Shown here piece after piece: positions 37,657 through 52,000 of a stretch of DNA of 64,000 nucleotides. The notes beneath the pieces are model-generated. The model did no database searches. It was not told the DNA's origin and was given only the letters and a program-made list of their open reading frames with translations. Origin of the DNA: Elmis aenea (Eukaryota; Arthropoda; Insecta; Coleoptera; Elmidae); NCBI GenBank assembly GCA_947652605.1, contig CANTFG010000167.1:124001-188000 (forward strand). Reading direction: 5' to 3'. The translations under genes and the position numbers were made by a program. Every line of letters starts with the position of its first letter. Position 1 is the first letter of the stretch.

Positions 37657-39879
37657 CCTAAAAATACCGTGCTTTAGTTAATACATATGTTCCTTAAGCG
37701 ACTATTTCGAAACAATTTTAATTATAGATTTGTATATCACAGGAACAGTTTATCCATCGCCTCTTTACATGAATACAATTGTTTTGCATATGTCTTTCAA
37801 TGAGCTGGTTTTAATTTTTAATAATTTTCTAAAAATACCGTGCTTTAGTTAATACATATGTTCCTTGAGCGACTATTTCGAAACAATTTTAATTATTGAT
37901 TTGTATATTACAGGAACAGTTTATCTATCGCCTCTTTACATGTATACAATTGTTTTGCATATGTCTTTCAAAGAGCTGGTTTTAATTTTTAATAATTTCC
38001 TAAAAATACCGTGCTTTAGTTAATACATATGTTCCTTGAGCGACTATTTCGAAACAATTTTAATTATTGATTTGTATATCACAGGAACAGTTTATCCATC
38101 GCCTCTTTACATGAATACAATTGTTTTGCATATGTCTTTCAATGAGCTGGTTTTAATTTTTAATAATTTCCTAAAAATACCGTGCTTTAGTTAATACATA
38201 TGTTCCTTGAGCGACTATTTCTAAACAATTTTAATTATTGATTTGTATATCACAGGAACAGTTTATCCATCGCCTCTTTACATGAATACAATTGTTTTGC
38301 ATATGTCTTTCAATGAGCTGGTTTTAATTTTTAATAATTTCCTAAAAATACCGTGCTTTAGTTAATACATATGTTCCTTGAGCGACTATTTCGAAATAAT
38401 TTTAATTATTGATTTGTATATCACAGGAACAGTTTATCCATCGCCTCTTTACATGAATACAATTGTTTTGCATATGTCTTTCAATGAGCTGGTTTTAATT
38501 TTTAATAATTTCCTAAAAATACCGTGCTTTAGTTAATACATATGTTCCTTGAGCGACTATTTCGAAATAATTTTAATTATTGATTTGTATATCACAGGAA
38601 CAGTTTATCCATCGCCTCTTTACATGAATACAATTGTTTTGCATATGTCTTTCAATGAGCTGGTTTTAATTTTTAATAATTTCCTAAAAATACCGTGCTT
38701 TAGTTAAAACATATGTTCCTTGAGCGACTATTTCGAAACAATTTTAATTATTGATTTGTATATCACAGGAACAGTTTATCCATCGCCTCTTTACATGAAT
38801 ACAATTGTTTTGCATATGTCTTTCAATGAGCTGGTTTTAATTTTTAATAATTTCCTAAAAATACCGTGCTTTAGTTAATACATATGTTCCTTAAGCGACT
38901 ATTTCGAAACAATTTCAATTATTGATTTGTATATCACTGGAACAGTTTATCCATCGCCTCTTTACATGAATACAATTGTTTTGCATATGTCTTTCAATGA
39001 GCTGGTTTTAATTTTTAATGATTTCCAAAAAATACCGTGCTTTAGTTCATACATATGTTCCTTGAGGGACTATTTCGAAACAATTTTAATTATTGATTTG
39101 TATATCACAGAAACAGTTTATCCATCGCCTCTTTACATGAATACAATTGTTTTGCATATGTCTTTCAATGAGCTGGTTTTAATTTTTAATAATTTCCTAA
39201 AAATACCGTGCTTTAGTTAATACATATGTTCCTTGAGCGACTATTTCTAAACAATTTTAATTATTGATTTGTATATAACAGGATCAGTTTATCCATCGCC
39301 TCTTTACATGAATACAATTGTTTTGCATATGTCTTTCAATAAGCTGGTTTTAATTTTTAATAATTTCCTAAAAATACCGTGCTTTAGTTAATACATATGT
39401 TCCTTGAGCGACTATTTCTAAACAATTTTAATTATTGATTTGTATATCACAGGAACAGTTTATCCATCGCCTCTTTACATGAATACAATTGTTTTGCATA
39501 TGTCTTTCAATGAGCTGGTTTTAATTTTTAATAATTTCCTAAAAATACAGTGCTTTAGTTAATACATATGTTCCTTGAGCGACTATTTCTAAACAATTTT
39601 AATTATTGATTTGTATATGACAGGAACAGTTTATCCATCGCCTTTTTACATGAATACAATTGTTTTGCATATGTCTTTCAATGAGCTGGTTTTAATTTTT
39701 AATAATGTCTTAAAAATACCGTGCTTTAGTTAATACATATGTTCCTTGAGCGACTATTTCTAAACAATTTTAATTATTGATTTGTATATCACAGGAACAG
39801 TTTATCCATCGCCTCTTTACATGAATACAATTGTTTTGCATATGTCTTTCAATGAGCTGGTTTTAATTTTTAATTATTT
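37657..39879 (+). repeat. Domain H: block sharing the A/B/C register, with a one-monomer duplication
   Basis: The block starts with the ATTATAG monomer (37,657) and the ATTACAGG/CATGTATAC monomer, as at 24,770 and 26,138. The GTTCATAC monomer pair (97-codon frame at 38,927) and the TATATAACAGGATCAG monomer (39,271) lie 65 monomers after those at 27,237 and 27,581 once the transposon is removed. A private CGAAATAATTTT monomer occurs twice in a row (38,392 and 38,563), a single-monomer tandem duplication. Here the spacing from the ATTATAG to the GTTCATAC-type pair is seven monomers, not six as in domain C. Confidence 0.75.
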
Positions 39880-42800
39880 CCTAAAAATACCGTGCTTTAG
39901 TTAATACATATGTTCCTTGAGCGACTATTTCGAAACAATTTTAATTATTGATTTGTATATCACAGGATCAGTTTATCCATCGCCTCTTTACATGAATACA
40001 ATTGTTTTGCATATGTCTTTCAATGAGCTGGTTTTAATTTTTAATAATTTCCTAAAAATACCGTGCTTTAGTTAATACATATGTTCCTTGAGCGACTATT
40101 TCGAAACAATTTTAATTATTGATTTGTATATCACAGGAACAGTTTATCCATCGCCTCTTTACATGAATACAATTGTTTTGCATATGTCTTTCAATGAGCT
40201 GGTTTTAATTTTTAATAATTTCCTAAAAATACCGTGCTTTAGTTAATACATATGTTCCTTGAGCGACTATTTCTAAACAATTTTAATTATTGATTTGTAT
40301 ATCACAGGAACAGTTTATCCATCGCCTCTTTACATGAATACAATTGTTTTGCATATGTCTTTCAATGAGCTGGTTTTAATTTTTAATAATTTCCTAAAAA
40401 TACAGTGCTTTAGTTAATACATATGTTCCTTGAGCGACTATTTCTAAACAATTTTAATTATTGATTTGTATTTGACAGAAACAGTTTATTCATCGCCTTT
40501 TTACATGAATACAATTGTTTTGCATATGTCTTTCAATGAGCTGGTTTTAATTTTTAATAATGTCTTAAAAATACCGTGCTTTAGTTAATACATATGTTCC
40601 TTGAGCGACTATTTCTAAACAATTTTAATTATTGATTTGTATATCACAGGAACAGTTTATCCATCGCCTCTTTACATGAATACAATTGTTTTGCATATGT
40701 CTTTCAATGAGCTGGTTTTAATTTTTAATTATTTCCTAAAAATACCGTGCTTTAGTTAATACATATGTTCCTTGAGCGACTATTTCGAAACAATTTTAAT
40801 TATTGATTTGTATATCACAGGATCAGTTTATCCATCGCCTCTTTACATGAATACAATTGTTTTGCATATGTCTTTCAATGAGCTGGTTTTAATTTTTAAT
40901 AATTTCCTAAAAATACCGTGCTTTAGTTAATACATATGTTCCTTGAGCGACTATTTCGAAACAATTTTAATTATTGATTTGTATATCACAGGAACAGTTT
41001 ATCCATCGCCTCTTTACATGAATACAATTGTTTTGCATATGTCTTTCAATGAGCTGGTTTTAATTTTTAATAATTTCCTAAAAATACCGTGCTTTAGTTA
41101 ATACATATGTTCCTTGAGCGACTATTTCGAAACAATTTTAATTATTGATTTGTATATCACAGGAACAGTTTATCCATCGCCTCTTTACATGAATACAATT
41201 GTTTTGCATATGTCTTTCAATGAGCTGGTTTTAATTTTTAATAATTTCCTAAAAATACCGTGCTTTAGTTAATACATATGTTCCTTGAGCGACTATTTCT
41301 AAACAATTTTAATTATTGATTTGTATATCACAGGAACAGTTTATCCATCGCCTCTTTACATGAAAAAAATTGTTTTGCATATGTCTTTCAATGAGCTGGT
41401 TTTAATTTTTAATAATCTCCTAAAAATACCGTGCTTTAGTTAATACATATGTTCCTTGAGCGACTATTTCTAAACAATTTTAATTATTGATTTGTATATC
41501 ACAGGAACAGTTTATCCATCGCCTCTTTACATGAATACAATTGTTTTGCATATGTCTTTCAATGAGCTGGTTTTAATTTTTAATAATTTCCTAAAAATAC
41601 CGTGCTTTAGTTAATACATATGTTCCTTGAGCGACTATTTCTAAACAATTTTAATTATTGATTTGTATATCACAGGAACAGTTTATCCATCGCCTCTTTA
41701 CATGAATACAATTGTTTTGCATATGTCTTTCAATGAGCTGGTTTTAATTTTTAATAATTTCCTAAAAATACCGTGCTTTAGTTAATACATTTGTTCCTTG
41801 AGCGACTATTTTGAAACAATTTTAATTATTGATTTGTATATCACAGGAACAGTTTATCCATCGCCTCTTTACATGAATACAATTGTTTTGCATATGTCTT
41901 TCAATGAGCTGGTTTTAATTTTTAATAATTTCCTAAAAATACCGTGCTTTAGTTAATACATATGTTCCTTGAGCGACTATTTTTAAACAATTTTAATTAT
42001 TGATTTGTATATCACAGGACAAGTTTATCCTTCGCATCTTTACATGAATACAATTGTTTTGCATATGTCTTTCAATGAGCTGGTTTTAATTTTTAATAAT
42101 TTCCTAAAAATACCGTGCTTTAGTTAATACATATGTTCCTTGAGCGACTATTTCGAAACAATTTTAATTATTGATTTGTATATCACAGGAACAGTTTATC
42201 CATCGCCTCTTTACATGAATACAATTGTTTTGCATATGTCTTTCAATGAGCTGGTTTTAATTTTTAATAATTTCCTAAAAATACCGTGCTTTAGTTAATA
42301 CATATGTTCCTTGAGCGACTATTTCTAAACAATTTTAATTATTGATTTGTATATCACAGGAACAGTTTATCCATCGCCTCTTTACATGAATACAATTGTT
42401 TTGCATATGTCTTTCAATGAGCTGGTTTTAATTTTTAATAATTTCCTAAAAATACCGTGCTTTAGTTAATACATATGTTCCTTGAGCGACTATTTCTAAA
42501 CAATTTTAATTATTGATTTGTATATCACAGGAACAGTTTATCCATCGCCTCTTTACATGAATACAATTGTTTTGCATATGTCTTTCAATGAGCTGGTTTT
42601 AATTTTTAATAATTTCCTAAAAATACCGTGCTTTAGTTAATACATATGTTCCTTGAGCGACTATTTTGAAACAATTTTAATTATTGATTTGTATATCACA
42701 GGAACAGTTTATCCATCGCCTCTTTACATGAATACAATTGTTTTGCATATGTCTTTCAATGAGCTGGTTTTAATTTTTAATAATTTCCTAAAAATACCGT

Positions 42801-42957
42801 GCTTTAGTTAATACATATGTTCCTTGAGCGACTATTTTTAAACAATTTTAATTATTGATTTGTATATCACAGGACAAGTTTATCCTTCGCATCTTTACAT
42901 GAATACAATTGTTTTGCATATGTCTTTCAATGAGCTGGTTTTAATTTTTAATAATTT
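39880..42957 (+). repeat. Domain E, HOR copy E1 (18 monomers, 3,078 bp)
   Basis: Markers recur in copy E2 exactly 3,078 bp later: GGATCAG (39,966), a GACAGAAACAGTTTATTC monomer (40,474 and 43,552), TTTAATTATTTCC (near 40,727), AATCTCCTAAA (41,413), and two GGACAAG monomers (42,017 and 42,872). Private differences include TATTTGACAG at 40,470, CATGAAAAAAATTG near 41,364 and ACATTTGTTCC near 41,789. Confidence 0.85.
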
Positions 42958-45900
42958 CCTAAAAATACCGTGCTTTAGTTAATACATATGTTCCTTGAGC
43001 GACTATTTCGAAACAATTTTAATTATTGATTTGTATATCACAGGATCAGTTTATCCATCGCCTCTTTACATGAATACAATTGTTTTGCATATGTCTTTCA
43101 ATGAGCTGGTTTTAATTTTTAATAATTTCCTAAAAATACCGTGCTTTAGTTAATACATATGTTCCTTGAGCGACTATTTCGAAACAATTTTAATTATTGA
43201 TTTGTATATCACAGGAACAGTTTATCCATCGCCTCTTTACATGAATACAATTGTTTTGCATATGTCTTTCAATGAGCTGGTTTTAATTTTTAATAATTTC
43301 CTAAAAATACCGTGCTTTAGTTAATACATATGTTCCTTGAGCGACTATTTCTAAACAATTTTAATTATTGATTTGTATATCACAGGAACAGTTTATCCAT
43401 CGCCTCTTTACATGAATACAATTGTTTTGCATATGTCTTTCAATGAGCTGGTTTTAATTTTTAATAATTTCCTAAAAATACAGTGCTTTAGTTAATACAT
43501 ATGTTCCTTGAGCGACTATTTCTAAACAATTTTAATTATTGATTTGTATATGACAGAAACAGTTTATTCATCGCCTTTTTACATGAATACAATTGTTTTG
43601 CATATGTCTTTCAATGAGCTGGTTTTAATTTTTAATAATGTCTTAAAAATACCGTGCTTTAGTTAATACATATGTTCCTTGAGCGACTATTTCTAAACAA
43701 TTTTAATTATTGATTTGTATATCACAGGAACAGTTTATCCATCGCCTCTTTACATGAATACAATTGTTTTGCATATGTCTTTCAATGAGCTGGTTTTAAT
43801 TTTTAATTATTTCCTAAAAATACCGTGCTTTAGTTAATACATATGTTCCTTGAGCGACTATTTCGAAACAATTTTAATTATTGATTTGTATATCACAGGA
43901 TCAGTTTATCCATCGCCTCTTTACATGAATACAATTGTTTTGCATATGTCTTTCAATGAGCTGGTTTTAATTTTTAATAATTTCCTAAAAATACCGTGCT
44001 TTAGTTAATACATATGTTCCTTGAGCGACTATTTCGAAACAATTTTAATTATTGATTTGTATATCACAGGAACAGTTTATCCATCGCCTCTTTACATGAA
44101 TACAATTGTTTTGCATATGTCTTTCAATGAGCTGGTTTTAATTTTTAATAATTTCCTAAAAATACCGTGCTTTAGTTAATACATATGTTCCTTGAGCGAC
44201 TATTTCTAAACAATTTTAATTATTGATTTGTATATCACAGGAACAGTTTATCCATCGCCTCTTTACATGAATACAATTGTTTTGCATATGTCTTTCAATG
44301 AGCTGGTTTTAATTTTTAATAATTTCCTAAAAATACCGTGCTTTAGTTAATACATATGTTCCTTGAGCGACTATTTCTAAACAATTTTAATTATTGATTT
44401 GTATATCACAGGAACAGTTTATCCATCGCCTCTTTACATGAATACAATTGTTTTGCATATGTCTTTCAATGAGCTGGTTTTAATTTTTAATAATCTCCTA
44501 AAAATACCGTGCTTTAGTTAATACATATGTTCCTTGAGCGACTATTTCTAAACAATTTTAATTATTGATTTGTATATCACAGGAACAGTTTATCCATCGC
44601 CTCTTTACATGAATACAATTGTTTTGCATATGTCTTTCAATGAGCTGGTTTTAATTTTTAATAATTTCCTAAAAATACCGTGCTTTAGTTAATACATATG
44701 TTCCTTGAGCGACTATTTCTAAACAATTTTAATTATTGATTTGTATATCACAGGAACAGTTTATCCATCGCCTCTTTACATGAATACAATTGTTTTGCAT
44801 ATGTCTTTCAATGAGCTGGTTTTAATTTTTAATAATTTCCTAAAAATACCGTGCTTTAGTTAATACATATGTTCCTTGAGCGACTATTTTGAAACAATTT
44901 TAATTATTGATTTGTATATCACAGGAACAGTTTATCCATCGCCTCTTTACATGAATACAATTGTTTTGCATATGTCTTTCAATGAGCTGGTTTTAATTTT
45001 TAATAATTTCCTAAAAATACCGTGCTTTAGTTAATACATATGTTCCTTGAGCGACTATTTTTAAACAATTTTAATTATTGATTTGTATATCACAGGACAA
45101 GTTTATCCTTCGCATCTTTACGTGAATACAATTGTTTTGCATATGTCTTTCAATGAGCTGGTTTTAATTTTTAATAATTTCCTAAAAATACCGTGCTTTA
45201 GTTAATACATATGTTCCTTGAGCGACTATTTCGAAACAATTTTAATTATTGATTTGTATATCACAGGAACAGTTTATCCATCGCCTCTTTACATGAATAC
45301 AATTGTTTTGCATATGTCTTTCAATGAGCTGGTTTTAATTTTTAATAATTTCCTAAAAATACCGTGCTTTAGTTAATACATATGTTCCTTGAGCGTCTAT
45401 TTCTAAACAATTTTAATTATTGATTTGTATATCACAGGAACAGTTTATCCATCGCCTCTTTACATGAATACAATTGTTTTGCATATGTCTTTCAATGAGC
45501 TGGTTTTAATTTTTAATAATTTCCTAAAAATACCGTGCTTTAGTTAATACATATGTTCCTTGAGCGACTATTTCTAAACAATTTTAATTATTGATTTGTA
45601 TATCACAGGAACAGTTTATCCATCGCCTCTTTACATGAATACAATTGTTTTGCATATGTCTTTCAATGAGCTGGTTTTAATTTTTAATAATTTCCTAAAA
45701 ATACCGTGCTTTAGTTAATACATATGTTCCTTGAGCGACTATTTTGAAACAATTTTAATTATTGATTTGTATATCACAGGAACAGTTTATCCATCGCCTC
45801 TTTACATGAATACAATTGTTTTGCATATGTCTTTCAATGAGCTGGTTTTAATTTTTAATAATTTCCTAAAAATACCGTGCTTTAGTTAATACATATGTTC

Positions 45901-46035
45901 CTTGAGCGACTATTTTTAAACAATTTTAATTATTGATTTGTATATCACAGGACAAGTTTATCCTTCGCATCTTTACATGAATACAATTGTTTTGCATATG
46001 TCTTTCAATGAGCTGGTTTTAATTTTTAATAATTT
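42958..46035 (+). repeat. Domain E, HOR copy E2 (18 monomers, 3,078 bp)
   Basis: This is the second copy of the 18-monomer unit; the marker order breaks at about 46,036. A private ACGTGAATAC lies near 45,120. Its last eleven monomers (from 44,155) also form the start of the first 9,918-bp duplicated block, so the larger duplication came after, or incorporated, this smaller one. Confidence 0.85.
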
Positions 46036-49000
46036 CCTAAAAATACCGTGCTTTAGTTAATACATATGTTCCTTGAGCGACTATTTCGAAACAATTTTAA
46101 TTATTGATTTGTATATCACAGGAACAGTTTATCCATCACCTCTTTACATGAATACAATTGTTTTGCATATGTCTTTCAATGAGCTGGTTTTAATTTTTAA
46201 TAATTTCCTAAAAATACCGTGCTTTAGTTAATACATATGTTCCTTGAGCGACTATTTCTAAACAATTTTAATTATTGATTTGTATATCACAGGAACAGTT
46301 TATCCATCGCCTCTTTACATGAATACAATTGTTTTGCATATGTCTTTCAATGAGCTGGTTTTAATTTTTAATAATTTCCTAAAAATACCGTGCTTTAGTT
46401 AATACATATGTTCCTTGAGCGACTATTTCTAAACAATTTTAATTATTGATTTGTATATCACAGGAACAGTTTATCCATCGCCTCTTTACATGAATACAAT
46501 TGTTTTGCATATGTCTTTCAATGAGCTGGTTTTAATTTTTAATAATTTCCTAAAAATACCGTGCTTTAGTTAATACATATGTTCCTTGAGCGACTATTTT
46601 GAAACAATTTTAATTATTGATTTGTATATCACAGGAACAGTTTATCCATCGCCTCTTTACATGAATACAATTGTTTTGCATATGTCTTTCAATGAGCTGG
46701 TTTTAATTTTTAATAATTTCCTAAAAATACCGTGCTTTAGTTAATACATATGTTCCTTGAGCGACTATTTTTAAACAATTTTAATTATTGATTTGTATAT
46801 CACAGGACAAGTTTATCCTTCGCATCTTTACATGAATACAATTGTTTTGCATATGTCTTTCAATGAGCTGGTTTTAATTTTTAATAATTTCCTAAAAATA
46901 CCGTGCTTTAGTTAATACATATGTTCCTTGAGCGACTATTTCTAAACAATTTTAATTATTGATTTGTATATCACAGGAACAGTTTATCCATCGCCTCTTT
47001 ACATAAATACAATTGTTTTGCATATGTCTTTCAATGAGCTGGTTTTAATTTTTAATAATTTCCTAAAAATACCGTGCTTTAGTTAATAAATATGTTCCTT
47101 GAGCGACTATTTCTAAACAATTTTAATTATTGATTTGTATATCACAGGAACAGTTTATCCATCGCCTCTTTACATGAATACAATTGTTTTGCATATGTCT
47201 TTCAATGAGCTGGTTTTAATTTTTAATAATTTCCTAAAAATACCGTGCTTTAGTTAATACATATGTTCCTTGAGCGACTATTTTGAAACAATTTTAATTA
47301 TTGATTTGTATATCACAGGAACAGTTTATCCATCGCCTCTTTACATGAATACAATTGTTTTGCATATGTCTTTCAATGAGCTGGTTTTAATTTTTAATAA
47401 TTTCCTAAAAATACCGTGCTTTAGTTAATACATATGTTCCTTGAGCGACTATTTTTAAACAATTTTAATTATTGATTTGTATATCACAGGACAAGTTTAT
47501 CCTTCGCATCTTTACATGAATACAATTGTTTTGCATATGTCTTTCGATGAGCTGGTTTTAATTTTTAATAATTTCCTAAAAATACCGTGCTTTAGTTAAT
47601 ACATATGTTCCTTGAGCGTCTATTTCTAAACAATTTTAATTATTGATTTGTATATCACAGGAACAGTTTATCCATCGCCTCTTTACATGAATGCAATTGT
47701 TTCGCATATGTCTTTCAATGAGCTGGTTTTAATTTTTAATAATTTCCTAAAAATACCGTGCTTTAGTTAATAAATATGTTCCTTGAGCGACTATTTCGAA
47801 ACAATTTTAATTATTGATTTGTATATCACAGGAACAGTTTATCCTTCGCATCTTTACATGAAAAAAATTGTTTTGCATATGTCTTTCAATGAGCTGGTTT
47901 TAATTTTTAATAATTTCCTAAAAATACCGTGCTTTAGTTAATACATATGTTCCTTGAGCGACTATTTCAAAACAATTTTAATTATTGATTTGTATATCAC
48001 AGGAACAGTTTATCCTTCGCATCTTTACATGAAAAAAATTGTTTTGCATATGTCTTTCAATGAGCTGGTTTTAATTTTTAATAATTTCCTAAAAATACCG
48101 TGCTTTAGTTAAAACATATGTTCCTTGAGCGACTATTTCGAAACAATTTTAATTATTGATTTGTATATCACAGAAACAGTTTATCCATCGCCTCTTTACA
48201 TGAATACAATTGGTTTGCATATGTCTTTCAATGAGCTGGTTTTAATTTTTAATAATTTCCTAAAAATACCGTGCTTTAGTTAATACATATGTTCCTTGAG
48301 CGACTATTTCGAAACAATTTTAATTATTGATTTGTATATCACAGGAACAGTTTATCCATCGCCTCTTTACATGAATACAATTGTTTTGCATATGTCTTTC
48401 AATGAGCTGGTTTTAATTTTTAATAATTTCCTAAAAATACCGTGCTTTAGTTAATACATATGTTCCTTGAGCGACTATTTCTAAACAATTTTAATTATTG
48501 ATTTGTATATCACAGGAACAGTTTATCCATCGCCTCTTTACATGAATACAATTGTTTTGCATATGTCTTTCAATGAGCTGGTTTTAATTTTTAATAATTT
48601 CCTAAAAATACCGTGCTTTAGTTAATACATATGTTCCTTGAGCGACTATTTTGAAACAATTTTAATTATTGATTTGTATATCACAGGAACAGTTTATCCA
48701 TCGCCTCTTTACATGAATACAATTGTTTTGCATATGTCTTTCAATGAGCTGGTTTTAATTTTTAATAATTTCCTAAAAATACCGTGCTTTAGTTAATACA
48801 TATGTTCCTTGAGCGACTATTTTTAAACAATTTTAATTATTGATTTGTATATCACAGGACAAGTTTATCCTTCGCATCTTTACATGAATACAATTGTTTT
48901 GCATATGTCTTTCAATGAGCTGGTTTTAATTTTTAATAATTTCCTAAAAATACCGTGCTTTAGTTAATACATATGTTCCTTGAGCGACTATTTCTAAACA

Positions 49001-52000
49001 ATTTTAATTATTGATTTGTATATCACAGGAACAGTTTATCCATCGCCTCTTTACATGAATACAATTGTTTTGCATATGTCTTTCAATGAGCTGGTTTTAA
49101 TTTTTAATAATTTCCTAAAAATACCGTGCTTTAGTTAATAAATATGTTCCTTGAGCGACTATTTCTAAACAATTTTAATTATTGATTTGTATATCACAGG
49201 AACAGTTTATCCATCGCCTCTTTACATGAATACAATTGTTTTGCATATGTCTTTCGATGAGCTGGTTTTAATTTTTAATAATTTCCTAAAAATACCGTGC
49301 TTTAGTTAATACATATGTTCCTTGAGCGTCTATTTCTAAACAATTTTAATTATTGATTTGTATATCACAGGAACAGTTTATCCATCGCCTCTTTACATGA
49401 ATGCAATTGTTTCGCATATGTCTTTCAATGAGCTGGTTTTAATTTTTAATAATTTCCTAAAAATACCGTGCTTTAGTTAATAAATATGTTCCTTGAGCGA
49501 CTATTTCGAAACAATTTTAATTATTGATTTGTATATCACAGGAACAGTTTATCCTTCGCATCTTTACATGAAAAAAATTGTTTTGCATATGTCTTTCAAT
49601 GAGCTGGTTTTAATTTTTAATAATTTCCTAAAAATACCGTGCTTTAGTTAAAACATATGTTCCTTGAGCGACTATTTCGAAACAATTTTAATTATTGATT
49701 TGTATATCACAGAAACAGTTTATCCATCGCCTCTTTACATGAATACAATTGTTTTGCATATGTCTTTCAATGAGCTGGTTTTAATTTTTAATAATTTCCT
49801 AAAAATACCGTGCTTTAGTTAATACATATGTTCCTTGAGCGACTATTTCGAAACAATTTTAAATATTGATTTGTATATCACAGGAACAGTTTATCCATCG
49901 CCTCTTTACATGAATACAATTGTTTTGCATATGTCTTTCAATGAGCTGGTTTTAATTTTTAATAATTTCCTAAAAATACCGTGCTTTAGTTAATACATAT
50001 GTTCCTTGAGCGACTATTTCTAAACAATTTTAATTATTGATTTGTATATCACAGGAACAGTTTATCCATCGCCTCTTTACATGAATACAATTGTTTTGCA
50101 TATGTCTTTCAATGAGCTGGTTTTAATTTTTAATAATTTCCTAAAAATACCGTGCTTTAGTTAATACATATGTTCCTTGAGCGACTATTTCGAAACAATT
50201 TTAATTATTGATTTGTATATCACAGGAACAGTTTATCCATCGCCTCTTTACATGAATACAATTGTTTTGCATATGTCTTTCAATGAGCTGGTTTTAATTT
50301 TTAATAATTTCCTAAAAATACCGTGCTTTAGTTAATACATATGTTCCTTGAGCGACTATTTCTAAACAATTTTAATTATTGATTTGTATATCACAGGAAC
50401 AGTTTATCCATCGCCTCTTTACATGAATACAATTGTTTTGCATATGTCTTTCAATGAGCTGGTTTTAATTTTTAATAATTTCCTAAAAATACCGTGCTTT
50501 AGTTAATACATATGTTCCTTGAGCGACTATTTCTAAACAATTTTAATTATTGATTTGTATATCACAGGAACAGTTTATCCATCGCCTCTTTACATGAATA
50601 CAATTGTTTTGCATATGTCTTTCAATGAGCTGGTTTTAATTTTTAATAATTTCCTAAAAATACCGTGCTTTAGTTAATACATATGTTCCTTGAGCGACTA
50701 TTTTGAAACAATTTTAATTATTGATTTGTATATCACAGGAACAGTTTATCCATCGCCTCTTTACATGAATACAATTGTTTTGCATATGTCTTTCAATGAG
50801 CTGGTTTTAATTTTTAATAATTTCCTAAAAATACCGTGCTTTAGTTAATACATATGTTCCTTGAGCGACTATTTTTAAACAATTTTAATTATTGATTTGT
50901 ATATCACAGGACAAGTTTATCCTTCGCATCTTTACATGAATACAATTGTTTTGCATATGTCTTTCAATGAGCTGGTTTTAATTTTTAATAATTTCCTAAA
51001 AATACCGTGCTTTAGTTAATACATATGTTCCTTGAGCGACTATTTCTAAACAATTTTAATTATTGATTTGTATATCACAGGAACAGTTTATCCATCGCCT
51101 CTTTACATGAATACAATTGTTTTGCATATGTCTTTCAATGAGCTGGTTTTAATTTTTAATAATTTCCTAAAAATACCGTGCTTTAGTTAATAAATATGTT
51201 CCTTGAGCGACTATTTCTAAACAATTTTAATTATTGATTTGTATATCACAGGAACAGTTTATCCATCGCCTCTTTACATGAATACAATTGTTTTGCATAT
51301 GTCTTTCAATGAGCTGGTTTTAATTTTTAATAATTTCCTAAAAATACCGTGCTTTAGTTAATACATATGTTCCTTGAGCGACTATTTTGAAACAATTTTA
51401 ATTATTGATTTGTATATCACAGGAACAGTTTATCCATCGCCTCTTTACATGAATACAATTGTTTTGCATATGTCTTTCAATGAGCTGGTTTTAATTTTTA
51501 ATAATTTCCTAAAAATACCGTGCTTTAGTTAATACATATGTTCCTTGAGCGACTATTTTTAAACAATTTTAATTATTGATTTGTATATCACAGGACAAGT
51601 TTATCCTTCGCATCTTTACATGAATACAATTGTTTTGCATATGTCTTTCGATGAGCTGGTTTTAATTTTTAATAATTTCCTAAAAATACCGTGCTTTAGT
51701 TAATACATATGTTCCTTGAGCGTCTATTTCTAAACAATTTTAATTATTGATTTGTATATCACAGGAACAGTTTATCCATCGCCTCTTTACATGAATGCAA
51801 TTGTTTCGCATATGTCTTTCAATGAGCTGGTTTTAATTTTTAATAATTTCCTAAAAATACCGTGCTTTAGTTAATAAATATGTTCCTTGAGCGACTATTT
51901 CGAAACAATTTTAATTATTGATTTGTATATCACAGGAACAGTTTATCCTTCGCATCTTTACATGAAAAAAATTGTTTTGCATATGTCTTTCAATGAGCTG

